A DNA stretch of 55,675 bases, taken from the NCBI GenBank assembly GCA_025201865.1, contig MU602702.1, positions 3,953-59,627 of the forward strand. The letters are read 5' to 3'. The translations under genes were made by a program, and so were the position numbers. The DNA is from Ramicandelaber brevisporus. Its lineage: Eukaryota > Kickxellomycota > Ramicandelaberales > Ramicandelaberaceae. The notes beneath the pieces are model-generated. The model made no database searches. It was given only the letters and a program-made list of their open reading frames with translations, and was not told where the DNA came from. Below are positions 28,000-37,427 of this stretch, piece after piece. Position 1 is the stretch's first letter; the number at the start of each line of letters is the position of its first letter.

Positions 28000-29190
28000 A
28001 TGATCACTATTGACGGCAAAGAAGGTGGTGGACAGTTGCTGAGAACGTCTCTGCTACTCTCTGTAATCACCGGCAAGCCATTCAGGCTCATCAACATTCG
28101 AGGAGCACGGGACGTTCCTGGCCTCCGAGCGCAGCATTTGACTTGCATCAAAGCCATGCTATTCATCACATCTGGCTCGACGTGCGAAGGAGCAGCACTG
28201 GGATCGAGGGAGATTGCGTTTGTTCCTGGATCAGTCTCACATGCCAACGAATTTGAGTTTGACATTGGAACAGCAGGCTCTGTGGCTCTGCTGCTACAAT
28301 GCCTTGCGCCTGCTATCGCCATTTCCAAAAGGGATCGCGGCGATCCGTGTCCAGTAACACTAACTCTTCGAGGTGGAACGCATGTGAGCTTCGCGCCTCT
28401 GTACGAAGACATATCGGAGAGTTGGGTACCGATGATGAAGCGATTTGGCTTCGGTATTGCACTGAACCTGGAACAAGCCGGGTTCTATCCACGCGGCGGT
28501 GGTGCGATCAGGGCAGTGATATCTCCATGCGCGACGTTGGATAGCACGTTGATCAGCTGGGCGACACGGCCGGCTTTAGCACGAATCCGGATTGTGAGTG
28601 GCGTCGCCAATGCCAGTTCAAGGCACCAGCAATCAAAGAGCAAGGGTAAAGTCAAGGTCAAACACGCTTCGCAGCCAGTTAGCGATGGGGATGCATTGCT
28701 AACAGCTGAACAGAATGGGCAGCTTGTTAAAAAGGCATTGAGAACTACACTTCGAGTATCAGGCGTGGACGTCAATTCAGTCAGCTCCAGTATCGAGCCC
28801 GTGGTGTATCGCGCAGCTTCGCCAGGCCAATCGGTTGTTCTGTGTTGCGAGTTTGAAGGCGATGATCTGTGCCCGACGACATTCCAATCACTTGGCGGTG
28901 ATTTCGACGCTGCCATCGGTCACTGCGCAGAGTTTGTGCGCCATAGATATGCCACAGTTGGAGCCAAACTGGCTGACCAGGTTCTTGTCCCTGCTGTGCT
29001 TGTGGCATTGGATTCTTCTTCTTCTTCTTCTTCCCGGCCGACGACAACACGGCTCGTTACACCAAGCGTCACTGTTCACCTGACTACACACATTGACCTC
29101 CTTCGGAGCTTCACTGACGTTCTCATTAGCGTGGCTGTGGATGCGGATGGTCATGCCAGCGTGGATGTGGCACCGCCTGGTGCTGTATAG
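28000..29190 (+). CDS. RTCA: RNA 3'-terminal phosphate cyclase (RtcA type)
   Basis: 396 residues. The N-terminal EGGGQLLRTSLLLS (8-21), then GLRAQHL, the family signature region GTAGSVALLLQ and GFYPRGGGAI are those of the catalytic RtcA class. The non-catalytic nucleolar paralog Rcl1 lacks the EGGGQ stretch. Near the C-terminus, VTVHLTTH (His at 360) fits the position of the His that is adenylated, in the family pattern H-L-x-T-N. The enzyme uses ATP to convert RNA 3'-phosphates to 2',3'-cyclic phosphates. A Lys/Ser-rich insert (about 208-228) and a Ser run (about 338-344) make it longer than the human protein (366). Budding yeast lacks RtcA and has only Rcl1, so presence here is informative. 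The leader is A/C-rich. Confidence 0.9.
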   Translation: MITIDGKEGGGQLLRTSLLLSVITGKPFRLINIRGARDVPGLRAQHLTCIKAMLFITSGSTCEGAALGSREIAFVPGSVSHANEFEFDIGTAGSVALLLQCLAPAIAISKRDRGDPCPVTLTLRGGTHVSFAPLYEDISESWVPMMKRFGFGIALNLEQAGFYPRGGGAIRAVISPCATLDSTLISWATRPALARIRIVSGVANASSRHQQSKSKGKVKVKHASQPVSDGDALLTAEQNGQLVKKALRTTLRVSGVDVNSVSSSIEPVVYRAASPGQSVVLCCEFEGDDLCPTTFQSLGGDFDAAIGHCAEFVRHRYATVGAKLADQVLVPAVLVALDSSSSSSSRPTTTRLVTPSVTVHLTTHIDLLRSFTDVLISVAVDADGHASVDVAPPGAV

Positions 29191-29785
29191 CAGCCAGGAG
29201 AGCATGTGCCGACGGCGCTAGTTATTTGCTGAGTCCTGGTGCAGCAGAGGAGTGATCGGCCAATGATCAGAGCCCCCAATAGTCTGTTTTCTTTTTTTTG
29301 AACAGCAAAATCTTTCATTCGATGTTGATCGTGCATTGGTCGGTTCAACTTTCCAGGAACCAACAAAAATGCAGCGACATGTTCCTTTGGAACAAAAACA
29401 CAGACACTTCATGATAACACAGGTCTATTCCAGCTCGAGGCGGCTGTGAGGTGTCACTGCGCGTCAGGACAGGCACCCTTTGCACCTGTTACATCTCACA
29501 TTCGTCTCGAAACGCCCGTTCCACGCTGTTTTTTTTTGTTTTTGTTTTTTTGCAGTTGTTGTGTATCGTGCTACCAGTCTGCACCCACACTTGCACTCTT
29601 TGGGCGAACTCAATCCATACTTCTGGGTCCGTCTTTTTGGGTGTTCGGCTCTCGCGGTTCTCACCAGAAACAGAATCCACCCTCCTCCACTCCCACTCCG
29701 TCTTCTCTCGTTTGCGCTTCCTTTTTTCTTCCTCGGCTGCTCACTACTAGTACAAGCAAACAGGCAAGTCTGCACTCTTTAACCT

Positions 29786-29821
<36 letters not shown>

Positions 29822-30256
29822 CCCGCTTGATACTATCTCGTTTGTGCCCTTCAACTCCTTACCGCCTGCTGTCCTCGCGCACTCGCCAGCGGCCTTCCAG
29901 CCAATTTCCTTGCTGCAATATCGCTCTAGAGCACTGCATACACCCACATATCCTCTGTCTTCAGCATTTTCTTGTGCACGCTCGTGCTGTGTCCTTGTAT
30001 TGGTCCCCCGGGTCAGGAACGCAAGCACTCAACCCGCCCAGCCCCACTTTTCTCTACAAACTGCGACTGCTGCCGTCTGTAGCCGATTCAGCAATCAGGC
30101 TGATTCTCCGACCCAAAGCGCGAGCACCCCCGTAGCCTCCACAGCCCGAGCACCCCCACAACCTCGACACCCTCCACTTCCTTCTTTGCTCTGGCTGATT
30201 AGCGTAAGCGTGCGTGTGTGTACTTTTTTTTTATACCGCACAAGGCTAGCTTGGAG
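29191..30256. promoter_or_regulatory. Long upstream region of velvet gene
   Basis: This 1066-bp stretch is the longest non-coding space in the window. It contains the RTCA 3' end, T-runs near 29528-29550, a CAG repeat of 11 units (29786-29819), several open but low-complexity frames with upstream ATGs, and a T-run (30224-30233) close to the velvet start. GTAAGC at about 30204 and CTAG at about 30250 could bound a very short 5'-UTR intron; this is weak. A long regulatory leader is plausible for a developmental regulator. No gene is recognised. Confidence 0.45.
29786..29819. repeat. CAG microsatellite, 11 units
   Basis: An uninterrupted run of eleven CAG units in the non-coding region upstream of the velvet gene. 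Confidence 0.9.
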
Positions 30257-33145
30257 ATGCTTCCTTCAACTGGCAGCAGTGGCGCCGACGTTCAGGTCAA
30301 ACAAGAGACCGCACAAACGGCCACAGCCACAACAGCGACTACTACGACAACGACGACAACAACAACAACAACAAACAATGCCTCCTCATCGGCTCAACCT
30401 GAAGCCATCTCATTGCCTCCCTCTTCTGGTCGACACATTTTGCCCTCTGTACAGACAATGGCACGCTCTGCAAAGGTGCCCCCAGAAGATAGCACAGCTT
30501 CGGCGCCGCCATCAGCATTTGCTGCGAGTTTGCACGTTGAACCAAATGGTGCTGTATCGGAACGAATGACTGAACGTCCGCCTGTTACTACTGCTACTGG
30601 ACCATCATCAAGCACAGCGCCAACAACAACCGCCACATCCGCAGCCGGAGCAGCGGTGACAACAACCGCAGTAACAGCAGCAACAGTAATGACAACAACA
30701 GCAAACAATGAGAACCAGCCGCATATTCGCAAGTTCCTGACAATGAAACCAGATGATCCGAAGCGCCTTCCGCCAGCCGAGCCAGCTCGTGCTCCACTTG
30801 ACATGTCGGTGTTTGGAACCCAGTTCCCAGCCGCCGGAGAGCCGCAGCCTACAGAGACTCTAGCTCCTCCTCCACTGCCACCTCCGCATACTCCACACTC
30901 CACTCAAATGATTACCAATCCATCGCCTGCTAATACAGCTGTAGCGCCTCCATTGCATCCAATGCCATCTGGTCCAATTCCTCCGCAGCCACAGATGCAG
31001 CCACAGATGATGATGTATCCTCAACCCATGCAGTATCCACCAGCTCCACCCGGTGCAGCCCCTCTGATGGCGCCGAATATGCCAATGCAGCAGCCAGTCA
31101 TGTTTGCATATGCACCACAGTACATGTATGGATATCAGGGCCAGCCAATGCAGCCGGCGGCTATGCATCCGCAGCAGATGATGATGCCTCCGCCTGGTGC
31201 AATGTTGGCAATTCTGGCGCCAGGTCCTCACGGGATGTCGATGATGTATCCAGTGCCAGAAGGGATGCAAGCTTTCCAGATGCCTGCTTCACAGCATGCT
31301 GTGTACCCAGCGGCTCAGCCACACTCAATGATGCAGCCGCATCAACAACAACCACAGCAGCAACAGCAGTCACCAATGCATGCGTATTCTCACCCAATGC
31401 AAACAATGCCTCCAGCGCCACATCCTCACATTCAGATTCACCCCCACACTCAACAACAGCCACAACCACAGCCCAGAAAAGTTAATACAACTGGACAGCC
31501 ATCAGCAGCAACAGCTGGTGCAGCTGGTGCAGCTGGTGCAGCGAGTGCACAGCAGCGTGGCCGTAGTACAGCGGCATCCACACTAGTGGCAACATCAACT
31601 ATAACTGCTGCAGGCGGTGGAGCTGTATCACGTAGACGCACAATCAATGAGCAACCACGCACTATACGCGCTAACAACAATAACAACAGTAGTGGTAATA
31701 CGAATAATACAACGTATAGTCCATGTAGTTCAGTTGAGTATTACTATAGACTAGAAGTAGTACAGCAGCCATTGAGGGCTAGAATGTGTGGATTTGGAGA
31801 TAGGGATCGTCGGCCAATTACACCTCAGCCAATAGTTAAACTGCATGTGTATGATAGAGACCACAATTCCGTAGATCCCTTGGAGATTGATACCACTCTT
31901 ATGATATGCCAGGCGCAGCTATTAGGCACAGATGGAATTGCACCGCTACAAGTAGTGCAGCAGCCAAGTCAAATGACACAGCAGCAGCAATCACAGTTAC
32001 AGCAACAAACTCAACATTCACAATTGGCACGGCAACCTAGATCTGGCGAGCAACTAATCACTCCTAACATCACTCCTGAAGAACTAATCCAAAATGCACC
32101 AAGCTTAATGGATTTGCTCAGACCCCATCACTTGGAAATGCTCGGTGTAAATAATAGAGACATATCTCCGGACGCACTCCCGCCTGCTTCAATGGCCATC
32201 TCCAATCAGCTTGGAATTAGGTTTGACTATGCTGCACATGCTCGTAATTTAATTGGATCAACAGTTACTATGGCAGTTAAGGCGCGTGACACTGATGATA
32301 ACTGGGGAATATTCTTTGTTTTCCAGGATATCTCAGTCCGTGCTGAAGGCGAATATACTCTGCACTTCACTGTAAGTAATTTGGCTCAGCAAATGGATCA
32401 GATCCACAATGCTATCTATGACGAGCCTCCTCAGCAACCTCCCTCCCCCGACATGTCTCCAGTAATGCAGAACGCGGATAATGATCAGGTTGGTGGCATG
32501 GCTGGACCTCCCGTTAACCACGGCAACCTCACTCGTCGTCAGCAGCTCATCCTTGGCTTGGTCACCGATACCAACAGCCCACTTGCTCCAATCGACGAAT
32601 CCCGCTCTATGCGAGATGGCGACGGCAGACATCCTTTGCCGCAGTCACCTCTGCGCAACACTGTCCCAAGAGACTTTGCGGAGCCGGTCTCGCAGTCACG
32701 TCGTACATCCCAACTGGGACCTCAGCCTCATCCAATCTCGCAAGCTTCATCCCATAACATGACAGCCCAACAGCAGCAGCAGCAGCAGCAGCAGCAGAGT
32801 GGAACTCAACAATCCCAAGCTAACCACCCACCGCCATTCCAGGTTCCTCCACCTCCATTTGATCGTCCACTGCCATCACCATTTGCGCCAGTCCACGGCA
32901 TGCACATGATGAGCCGGTCGCCCACACCAGTCATTGCCAGAATCACCTCAAATGTATTCACTGTATTTTCAGCAAAGAAATTCCCTGGCATGATTGAGTC
33001 GACCTCTCTTGCCCAGCGTCTGGCTAACCAAGGTGCACGCATCCCAATCCGCCGTGACATGAACAGAGTCCGGTCCCAGGCACCATCCACCCAGCAACAG
33101 CCGCCTCAACAGGCACCAATCCAGCCCCTGCCGCCACTGTCATAA
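30257..33145 (+). CDS. Velvet-domain transcriptional regulator
   Basis: 962 residues from ATG 30257 (an extension to 30218 would begin with GTG). Velvet factors are fungus-specific DNA-binding regulators linking light and development to secondary metabolism, acting in the nucleus as homo- or heterodimers. The fold is split into three blocks: YRLEVVQQPLRARMCGFG with RDRRPITPQPIVKL (497-560); IRFDYAAHARNLIG through WGIFFVFQDISVRAEGEYTL (about 651-715); and VFTVFSAKKFPGM with STSLAQRLANQGARIPIRR (899-932). Between blocks lie Gln-rich inserts (about 565-600) and a long Pro/Gln segment with a poly-Gln run (about 835-847). The N-terminal 490 residues are Thr/Ala, then Pro/Met/Gln-rich, typical of activation or disordered regions. 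The velvet blocks from about 31650 to 32350 use many AT-ending codons, unlike flanking sequence. Closest group (VosA, VelB or VelC) was not decided. Confidence 0.93.
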   Translation: MLPSTGSSGADVQVKQETAQTATATTATTTTTTTTTTTTNNASSSAQPEAISLPPSSGRHILPSVQTMARSAKVPPEDSTASAPPSAFAASLHVEPNGAVSERMTERPPVTTATGPSSSTAPTTTATSAAGAAVTTTAVTAATVMTTTANNENQPHIRKFLTMKPDDPKRLPPAEPARAPLDMSVFGTQFPAAGEPQPTETLAPPPLPPPHTPHSTQMITNPSPANTAVAPPLHPMPSGPIPPQPQMQPQMMMYPQPMQYPPAPPGAAPLMAPNMPMQQPVMFAYAPQYMYGYQGQPMQPAAMHPQQMMMPPPGAMLAILAPGPHGMSMMYPVPEGMQAFQMPASQHAVYPAAQPHSMMQPHQQQPQQQQQSPMHAYSHPMQTMPPAPHPHIQIHPHTQQQPQPQPRKVNTTGQPSAATAGAAGAAGAASAQQRGRSTAASTLVATSTITAAGGGAVSRRRTINEQPRTIRANNNNNSSGNTNNTTYSPCSSVEYYYRLEVVQQPLRARMCGFGDRDRRPITPQPIVKLHVYDRDHNSVDPLEIDTTLMICQAQLLGTDGIAPLQVVQQPSQMTQQQQSQLQQQTQHSQLARQPRSGEQLITPNITPEELIQNAPSLMDLLRPHHLEMLGVNNRDISPDALPPASMAISNQLGIRFDYAAHARNLIGSTVTMAVKARDTDDNWGIFFVFQDISVRAEGEYTLHFTVSNLAQQMDQIHNAIYDEPPQQPPSPDMSPVMQNADNDQVGGMAGPPVNHGNLTRRQQLILGLVTDTNSPLAPIDESRSMRDGDGRHPLPQSPLRNTVPRDFAEPVSQSRRTSQLGPQPHPISQASSHNMTAQQQQQQQQQQSGTQQSQANHPPPFQVPPPPFDRPLPSPFAPVHGMHMMSRSPTPVIARITSNVFTVFSAKKFPGMIESTSLAQRLANQGARIPIRRDMNRVRSQAPSTQQQPPQQAPIQPLPPLS

Positions 33146-33666
33146 CCTCCTGCTCAGAGCAGCTAAGAGCAACTAAAACAGGCTGCACTCTAGCTGTTTA
33201 TGTGTATGTATGTGTGCGTGTCTTTTTTTTTTACTTGCCACCTTTCCATATTCCGTCCTCACATTATTAATTATTTGCGAATTAGTTTACCATGTAAGCG
33301 TTCTTCTTAGCACTGTGTTTCTCCATCGTTTAATTATTACAACATTGTCCATCCATCGCATTTTGAATTGCTTGCTTCAGTCTCCTTTGATTAGGACTGA
33401 GTAACGAGAGTGTGTGCAAACCGGCATCGAGGTTATTCCATCACTGACCTGCACGCGAATTCCAACTTTTTTTTCTTTTTTTCTTACTTTTTTACACGCA
33501 GTGTGACTTTTGTGAGAGCTGCGGCTCGTCGGTCGTGGTCCTGTCGTACGACAGTCTCCTTCTCTTTCACTCTCACTTTGCAACTGGGCCACGAAACAAA
33601 AGTGCCAAGTGCGACAACCCTCTTTCCACCCACCCACCGCACCTTGTCGCTCACTCGTTTGCTTCG

Positions 33667-33708
<42 letters not shown>

Positions 33709-33773
33709 AATAACAAAACAACAGCAACAAACTATCCCCCTTTATCGTCTCGCCTCTACAGCTACCTTCATCA
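33146..33773. promoter_or_regulatory. Velvet 3' region and lipase promoter/leader
   Basis: 628 bp without a gene. It holds T-runs (33221-33231, 33466-33492), AT-rich sequence at 33260-33360, and a CAA repeat directly in the lipase leader at 33668-33707, ending 66 bp before the start codon. Frames crossing it are repeat-driven. Confidence 0.45.
33668..33707 (+). repeat. CAA microsatellite in 5' leader of lipase gene
   Basis: About 13 uninterrupted CAA units read in the sense direction of the lipase gene that starts at 33774. CAA repeats form unstructured RNA and, in a leader, are expected to ease ribosome scanning. Confidence 0.9.
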
Positions 33774-35195
33774 ATGTCTTACGAGTGGTGGAAGTTCTGG
33801 AAGGAGAAGCCCATCGACCCATATGCACTTCCATACGACAACTTTGCCCGAGTCAACGGCTTGCCTTTAAGCTCACAGGCTCGGTTTCATCCATACGGCT
33901 TTGGGGGAAGCGGTGGTGCTGCAAACGGCGGTGCGCCGGTTGCCTATCTCCACAGCCGATATGCAGCAGCTGACGTTGTGGCCGCAGCAAATGCGGGCGG
34001 CTTTGGCGGCGCGGGTCTCTACGCTCACATCCATGAGCCTCCACGTGCAATGTTGCCTGCAATCCACGGAAATGACATTTACCTGCATCCAAACAGACGC
34101 AGACACCCAGTTTTATTTTCCATCATCAGGATAATTGGATTCTTTCACGACATTCTGTTGTTTTTGTTTGGTCGCTGGTTATGGCCGTCTGTGATGACAC
34201 CGACAAGCTTATATGTGTATCGAATGAAGCTCTATTCCTATTTTAATGCAAACGCTCGCCAGTTTGGATTAATGCGGCGGATGATGAACTGGGCGGCTGG
34301 TGATCAACAGCAGCATTTCCAACGAATGCTGGAAAGACAGGTAGGGTTGGCCCCAACAGAAACCATTCGAACCGGCACCAGAATTGTAGAGTCCATAGAT
34401 CGACCGCGCAGATACATGTTCTACGCAACAGTGCTTGCAAACGACTACCTGCGCCAGATTATCGTGGTTTTTCATGGTGCGAGCAATCCAGCAGACCAGC
34501 AGCCCGGCTCAGCAACAGTGGCCAATTCTGGCAGCGAGTGGGTTCGCTATCTGGATCCATGCATGACAGCATTTCCACGTATTTTGGATCCTGGCACTGG
34601 CGAGCTGCCCGCAGTGTGTCAAATGTTCCTCAACTCGTATCAGTCTGGCGCTGAAGACTTGTACGCCGCCGTTGTCCGCCAAATGCGATCCAAGCCTTCA
34701 GGGTACTATGATCTCATTCTGACTGGACACAGCCTCGGCGGTGCGCATGCGTATCTTGCCGCAATTGACTTCCAGATCCGCGACCGCAGTTTGGCAAACG
34801 TCACCAGCATTTACACTTATGGTGCCCCGCGAGTTGGCAACCAAGCATTTGCAGACTATTTTGATAGAATCCCATTCCGATTCTCTGCTCGTGTAACCGC
34901 TGCCCGCGACATGATTCCCACTCTGCCCTCGCATTTACACGGGTATGTTCATGTTCGAGAGGAGTTTTATATCCGGCGCGATGCCGAGGTGCAAAAGTGT
35001 CGCGCTCCATGGAATGGCGGCGAGAGCAACATTGGTATCAACTCACTTGTGGAGTATTATGACATTCATCAGCCGCAGATCCAGCTCAGCAGCACAGACG
35101 GTCTTCGAAGTTACTGGTTTATCCAGAAGGGCTATCATGGATCGGCAGCAGCTGTCACTATAGCAAACACGACTCCACTTGGCCGTCCTTATTGA
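33774..35195 (+). CDS. Class-3 (fungal) lipase-like alpha/beta hydrolase
   Basis: 473 residues from ATG 33774. The hydrolase core begins near 220 (IIVVFHGASN) and has the nucleophile elbow LTGHSLGGAHAYLAA with Ser320, then SIYTYGAPRVGNQAFADYF and the acid Asp379 in RDMIPTLP. The family His usually sits near the C-terminus in a D-H-x-x-Y context; here the matching stretch reads EYYDIHQ, so His432 is only a candidate. A hydrophobic segment at about 112-140 (LFSIIRIIGFFHDILLFLFG) suggests membrane anchoring, and there is no N-terminal signal peptide. The N-terminal 100 residues are Gly/Ala-rich. The likely role is hydrolysis of acylglycerols or phospholipids at an internal membrane; the substrate is unknown. 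Confidence 0.87.
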   Translation: MSYEWWKFWKEKPIDPYALPYDNFARVNGLPLSSQARFHPYGFGGSGGAANGGAPVAYLHSRYAAADVVAAANAGGFGGAGLYAHIHEPPRAMLPAIHGNDIYLHPNRRRHPVLFSIIRIIGFFHDILLFLFGRWLWPSVMTPTSLYVYRMKLYSYFNANARQFGLMRRMMNWAAGDQQQHFQRMLERQVGLAPTETIRTGTRIVESIDRPRRYMFYATVLANDYLRQIIVVFHGASNPADQQPGSATVANSGSEWVRYLDPCMTAFPRILDPGTGELPAVCQMFLNSYQSGAEDLYAAVVRQMRSKPSGYYDLILTGHSLGGAHAYLAAIDFQIRDRSLANVTSIYTYGAPRVGNQAFADYFDRIPFRFSARVTAARDMIPTLPSHLHGYVHVREEFYIRRDAEVQKCRAPWNGGESNIGINSLVEYYDIHQPQIQLSSTDGLRSYWFIQKGYHGSAAAVTIANTTPLGRPY

Positions 35196-35499
35196 TTACT
35201 CTCTATCTTTTTAAACAACAACTAGATTCTACTCCACTCTTTATAAAATGACACCCATGTATTATGACGAAGGTGTAAAAAAAGAAAAATAGAGTGTTAG
35301 AGGAGAAAGGGGTGTAAGTCCCAAGTATTTGGATCACGTCCTTACTCCCCGCCACACAAACCAACATTGGAGGCTGCGATATACCACACAGTTCAGCTCT
35401 CCTCCCCCTTTTTGGAGCTGCTCTTTCTTCTCTCTTTTCTCTTTCTCTCTTGTTCCGTGCACAAGAGTCTTCTCCAATAACAAAACAAAAACAGATCAA
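35196..35499. promoter_or_regulatory. Lipase 3' end and promoter of secreted-protein gene
   Basis: The 304 bp carry A/T-rich 3' sequence after the lipase stop and a strong CT block at about 35398-35455. A short A/C-rich leader (AACAAAACAAAAACAG) runs into the next start codon. Nothing else is recognised. Confidence 0.45.
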
Positions 35500-37356
35500 A
35501 TGAAATACGGGAAGGGCGGTATATCCGTCATTTCTGCAACCGCAACAGTGCTGCTGGTCAGCATTCACATGGCATCTGGCATGCCGTATCCGCAGCAGCC
35601 ACCATCAAAGCAAGATCTCGGCAACATTCAGGCAATGGTGACGTTTACAACAGATTCATCTCCTTCCCAACCCACACCAATTCCACCAGCAGCCAAGTCG
35701 CTGCCCGTTACGACTGCGTCGTTCTCCACATCTTCCTCTCAACTCTCTGCATTTGATTTTGACTTGTGGCCAACTTCAGCCTCAACTCCAACTCCAGCTC
35801 CAGCTCCAGCTGAAAAGCAACTGCCACAGCATCCGGCGATTGTCAAGTTCCGCGCACTGCCAATTGCTCCACCAAAGGCAATGCCAATTGTAGCGGCCAT
35901 ACCACGGCAGCATCAATCCTCCGAATTGGCATCCGCACCACATCCGCTCTCCTTCACAATATCAGCTCGTTCTCGCAATGAGCCTCTCGATCCAAAACTA
36001 CAGCACTTTCAGGCATTACTAGCATTCCAGCACAATATTTTACACCATCCAGGTGGCGAGATACCTAGCCCAATTTCGATCCCAGCGTCGCACTCCATTG
36101 ATCTTGAACGCAATCGAGAACGTCGACTTCGAGCAGCAGTTCTGCAGAACCAACAAGGACCACGCCAGCGCCAAAGTCAAAGTCAAAGTCAAGGTCAACA
36201 ACAACAACAACAATTACCGCTTCAGCGCGAACAAGTTGAAGACATGTGGACACAGCCTCCAATTGAACAGGCACAGCAACACCAACAGCAGCAGCAACAG
36301 CGCAGTGATGTTCTTCCAACAAGCTTGCCGAATGCTGATGCGTTTGACACCACGGCAGTAAATCCGCACATACCAGATTCGCAGCCACAACAACAGCAGC
36401 CGCCACAGTCTACCCAGTCTACCCAGACTCGCATAGAACAGGAGCCAGATCCGATTCAGTCTGCTTGGACTGGTCCACTGCCATCCAGCGTTGAGGCATC
36501 TGCTCCAGATTCGACACAGCCATTTGTCGACACTGGTGGCACATCGAGCGATCCGCCAGCAATCCGTCCATTCCCGCCACGTCCGCATGGAAACGACGGC
36601 CAACCCAACTTGGCACCATTACCATCCACGCCATCATCTTCATCAAGTGCGACAACAGCACCCCAGTGGAATTCACCTCTAACCGGCGACAAATCTACGG
36701 ATGTAGTCGATGCTGGCAACAGCGGTGGCGGACTCGGTCCGGTAGCATTCCCACAGCCGTCATTGCCAGCCACATCGGATCCATGGCCGACGTTTCTTCC
36801 GCCGGATGCAGCACCTCTGGTTAATCCAGGACGAGATCCATCCACAGCGGCCGATAGCCCTCTACCGATGATAGATGATATTGTGTCGAGAAATGGAACT
36901 ACAGGTGGATCGACAGACATTCCAGCCACCCAGCCTTTCCTCCGCTGGCCAGCAGCCGATGCTTCACCAACACCTCGACCATCCACCGCCCCACCATTCC
37001 CACCTCCACAGTCGAATGAACCTAAACGTCCAGGTGCTGGACAGCCTTCACGGCTGCGTCCAACTGAAGACGACTTGGGCAGTCCTCGACCAAAACCAGC
37101 CGGCAAGAATGGCAGTCGATTCGTAGGTCCACCGCCATCCAATCCGTTTGGTCCATTCGCTGTGCCTCCAAACGAAGACCACACGCACTCATCCCCGCCG
37201 CCGCTGCCATCTCAGCAGGTCAATGACAATGATGGCTTTTCTCTTCCACAGCGGCGTCGTTTCCCGTCCGATACAAAGTCGACTTGGCCACCGCCGTTCA
37301 AGACATCTCCCCTTGAAACACACGATAACTCAAAGCCAGTGCGACTTGGTCCTTAA
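35500..37356 (+). CDS. Secreted Pro/Gln/Ser-rich low-complexity protein
   Basis: 618 residues from ATG 35500, which begins a signal peptide (MKYGKGG, hydrophobic core, cleavage after about ASG) followed at once by MPYPQQPP. In-frame sequence upstream is leader-like. The mature chain is Pro-, Ser- and Gln-rich, with several Gln runs between about 230 and 310, and no cysteine that I can see. No known domain is recognised. The plan resembles the protein at 18356-19564 (signal peptide followed by MPFPQ, no cysteine, proline-rich, Phe/Pro/Arg-rich C-terminal end), so they may be distant paralogs or simply share processing features. A wall or extracellular role is inferred only from secretion. It converges with ATP-citrate lyase, stop codons 71 bp apart. 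Confidence 0.75.
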   Translation: MKYGKGGISVISATATVLLVSIHMASGMPYPQQPPSKQDLGNIQAMVTFTTDSSPSQPTPIPPAAKSLPVTTASFSTSSSQLSAFDFDLWPTSASTPTPAPAPAEKQLPQHPAIVKFRALPIAPPKAMPIVAAIPRQHQSSELASAPHPLSFTISARSRNEPLDPKLQHFQALLAFQHNILHHPGGEIPSPISIPASHSIDLERNRERRLRAAVLQNQQGPRQRQSQSQSQGQQQQQQLPLQREQVEDMWTQPPIEQAQQHQQQQQQRSDVLPTSLPNADAFDTTAVNPHIPDSQPQQQQPPQSTQSTQTRIEQEPDPIQSAWTGPLPSSVEASAPDSTQPFVDTGGTSSDPPAIRPFPPRPHGNDGQPNLAPLPSTPSSSSSATTAPQWNSPLTGDKSTDVVDAGNSGGGLGPVAFPQPSLPATSDPWPTFLPPDAAPLVNPGRDPSTAADSPLPMIDDIVSRNGTTGGSTDIPATQPFLRWPAADASPTPRPSTAPPFPPPQSNEPKRPGAGQPSRLRPTEDDLGSPRPKPAGKNGSRFVGPPPSNPFGPFAVPPNEDHTHSSPPPLPSQQVNDNDGFSLPQRRRFPSDTKSTWPPPFKTSPLETHDNSKPVRLGP

Positions 37357-37427
37357 ATAGTGACTATGAAAGAGTTTGAAAAAATAAAAGTATGACTAAT
37401 AAAGATTTATAACTTGTTTTACTTCTT

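Noticed and set aside
29446-30135. 229-codon frame upstream of the velvet gene
   Set aside because: Low-complexity Ser/Pro/Leu sequence crossing a CAG microsatellite. It overlaps alternative frames equally well and looks like leader or promoter.
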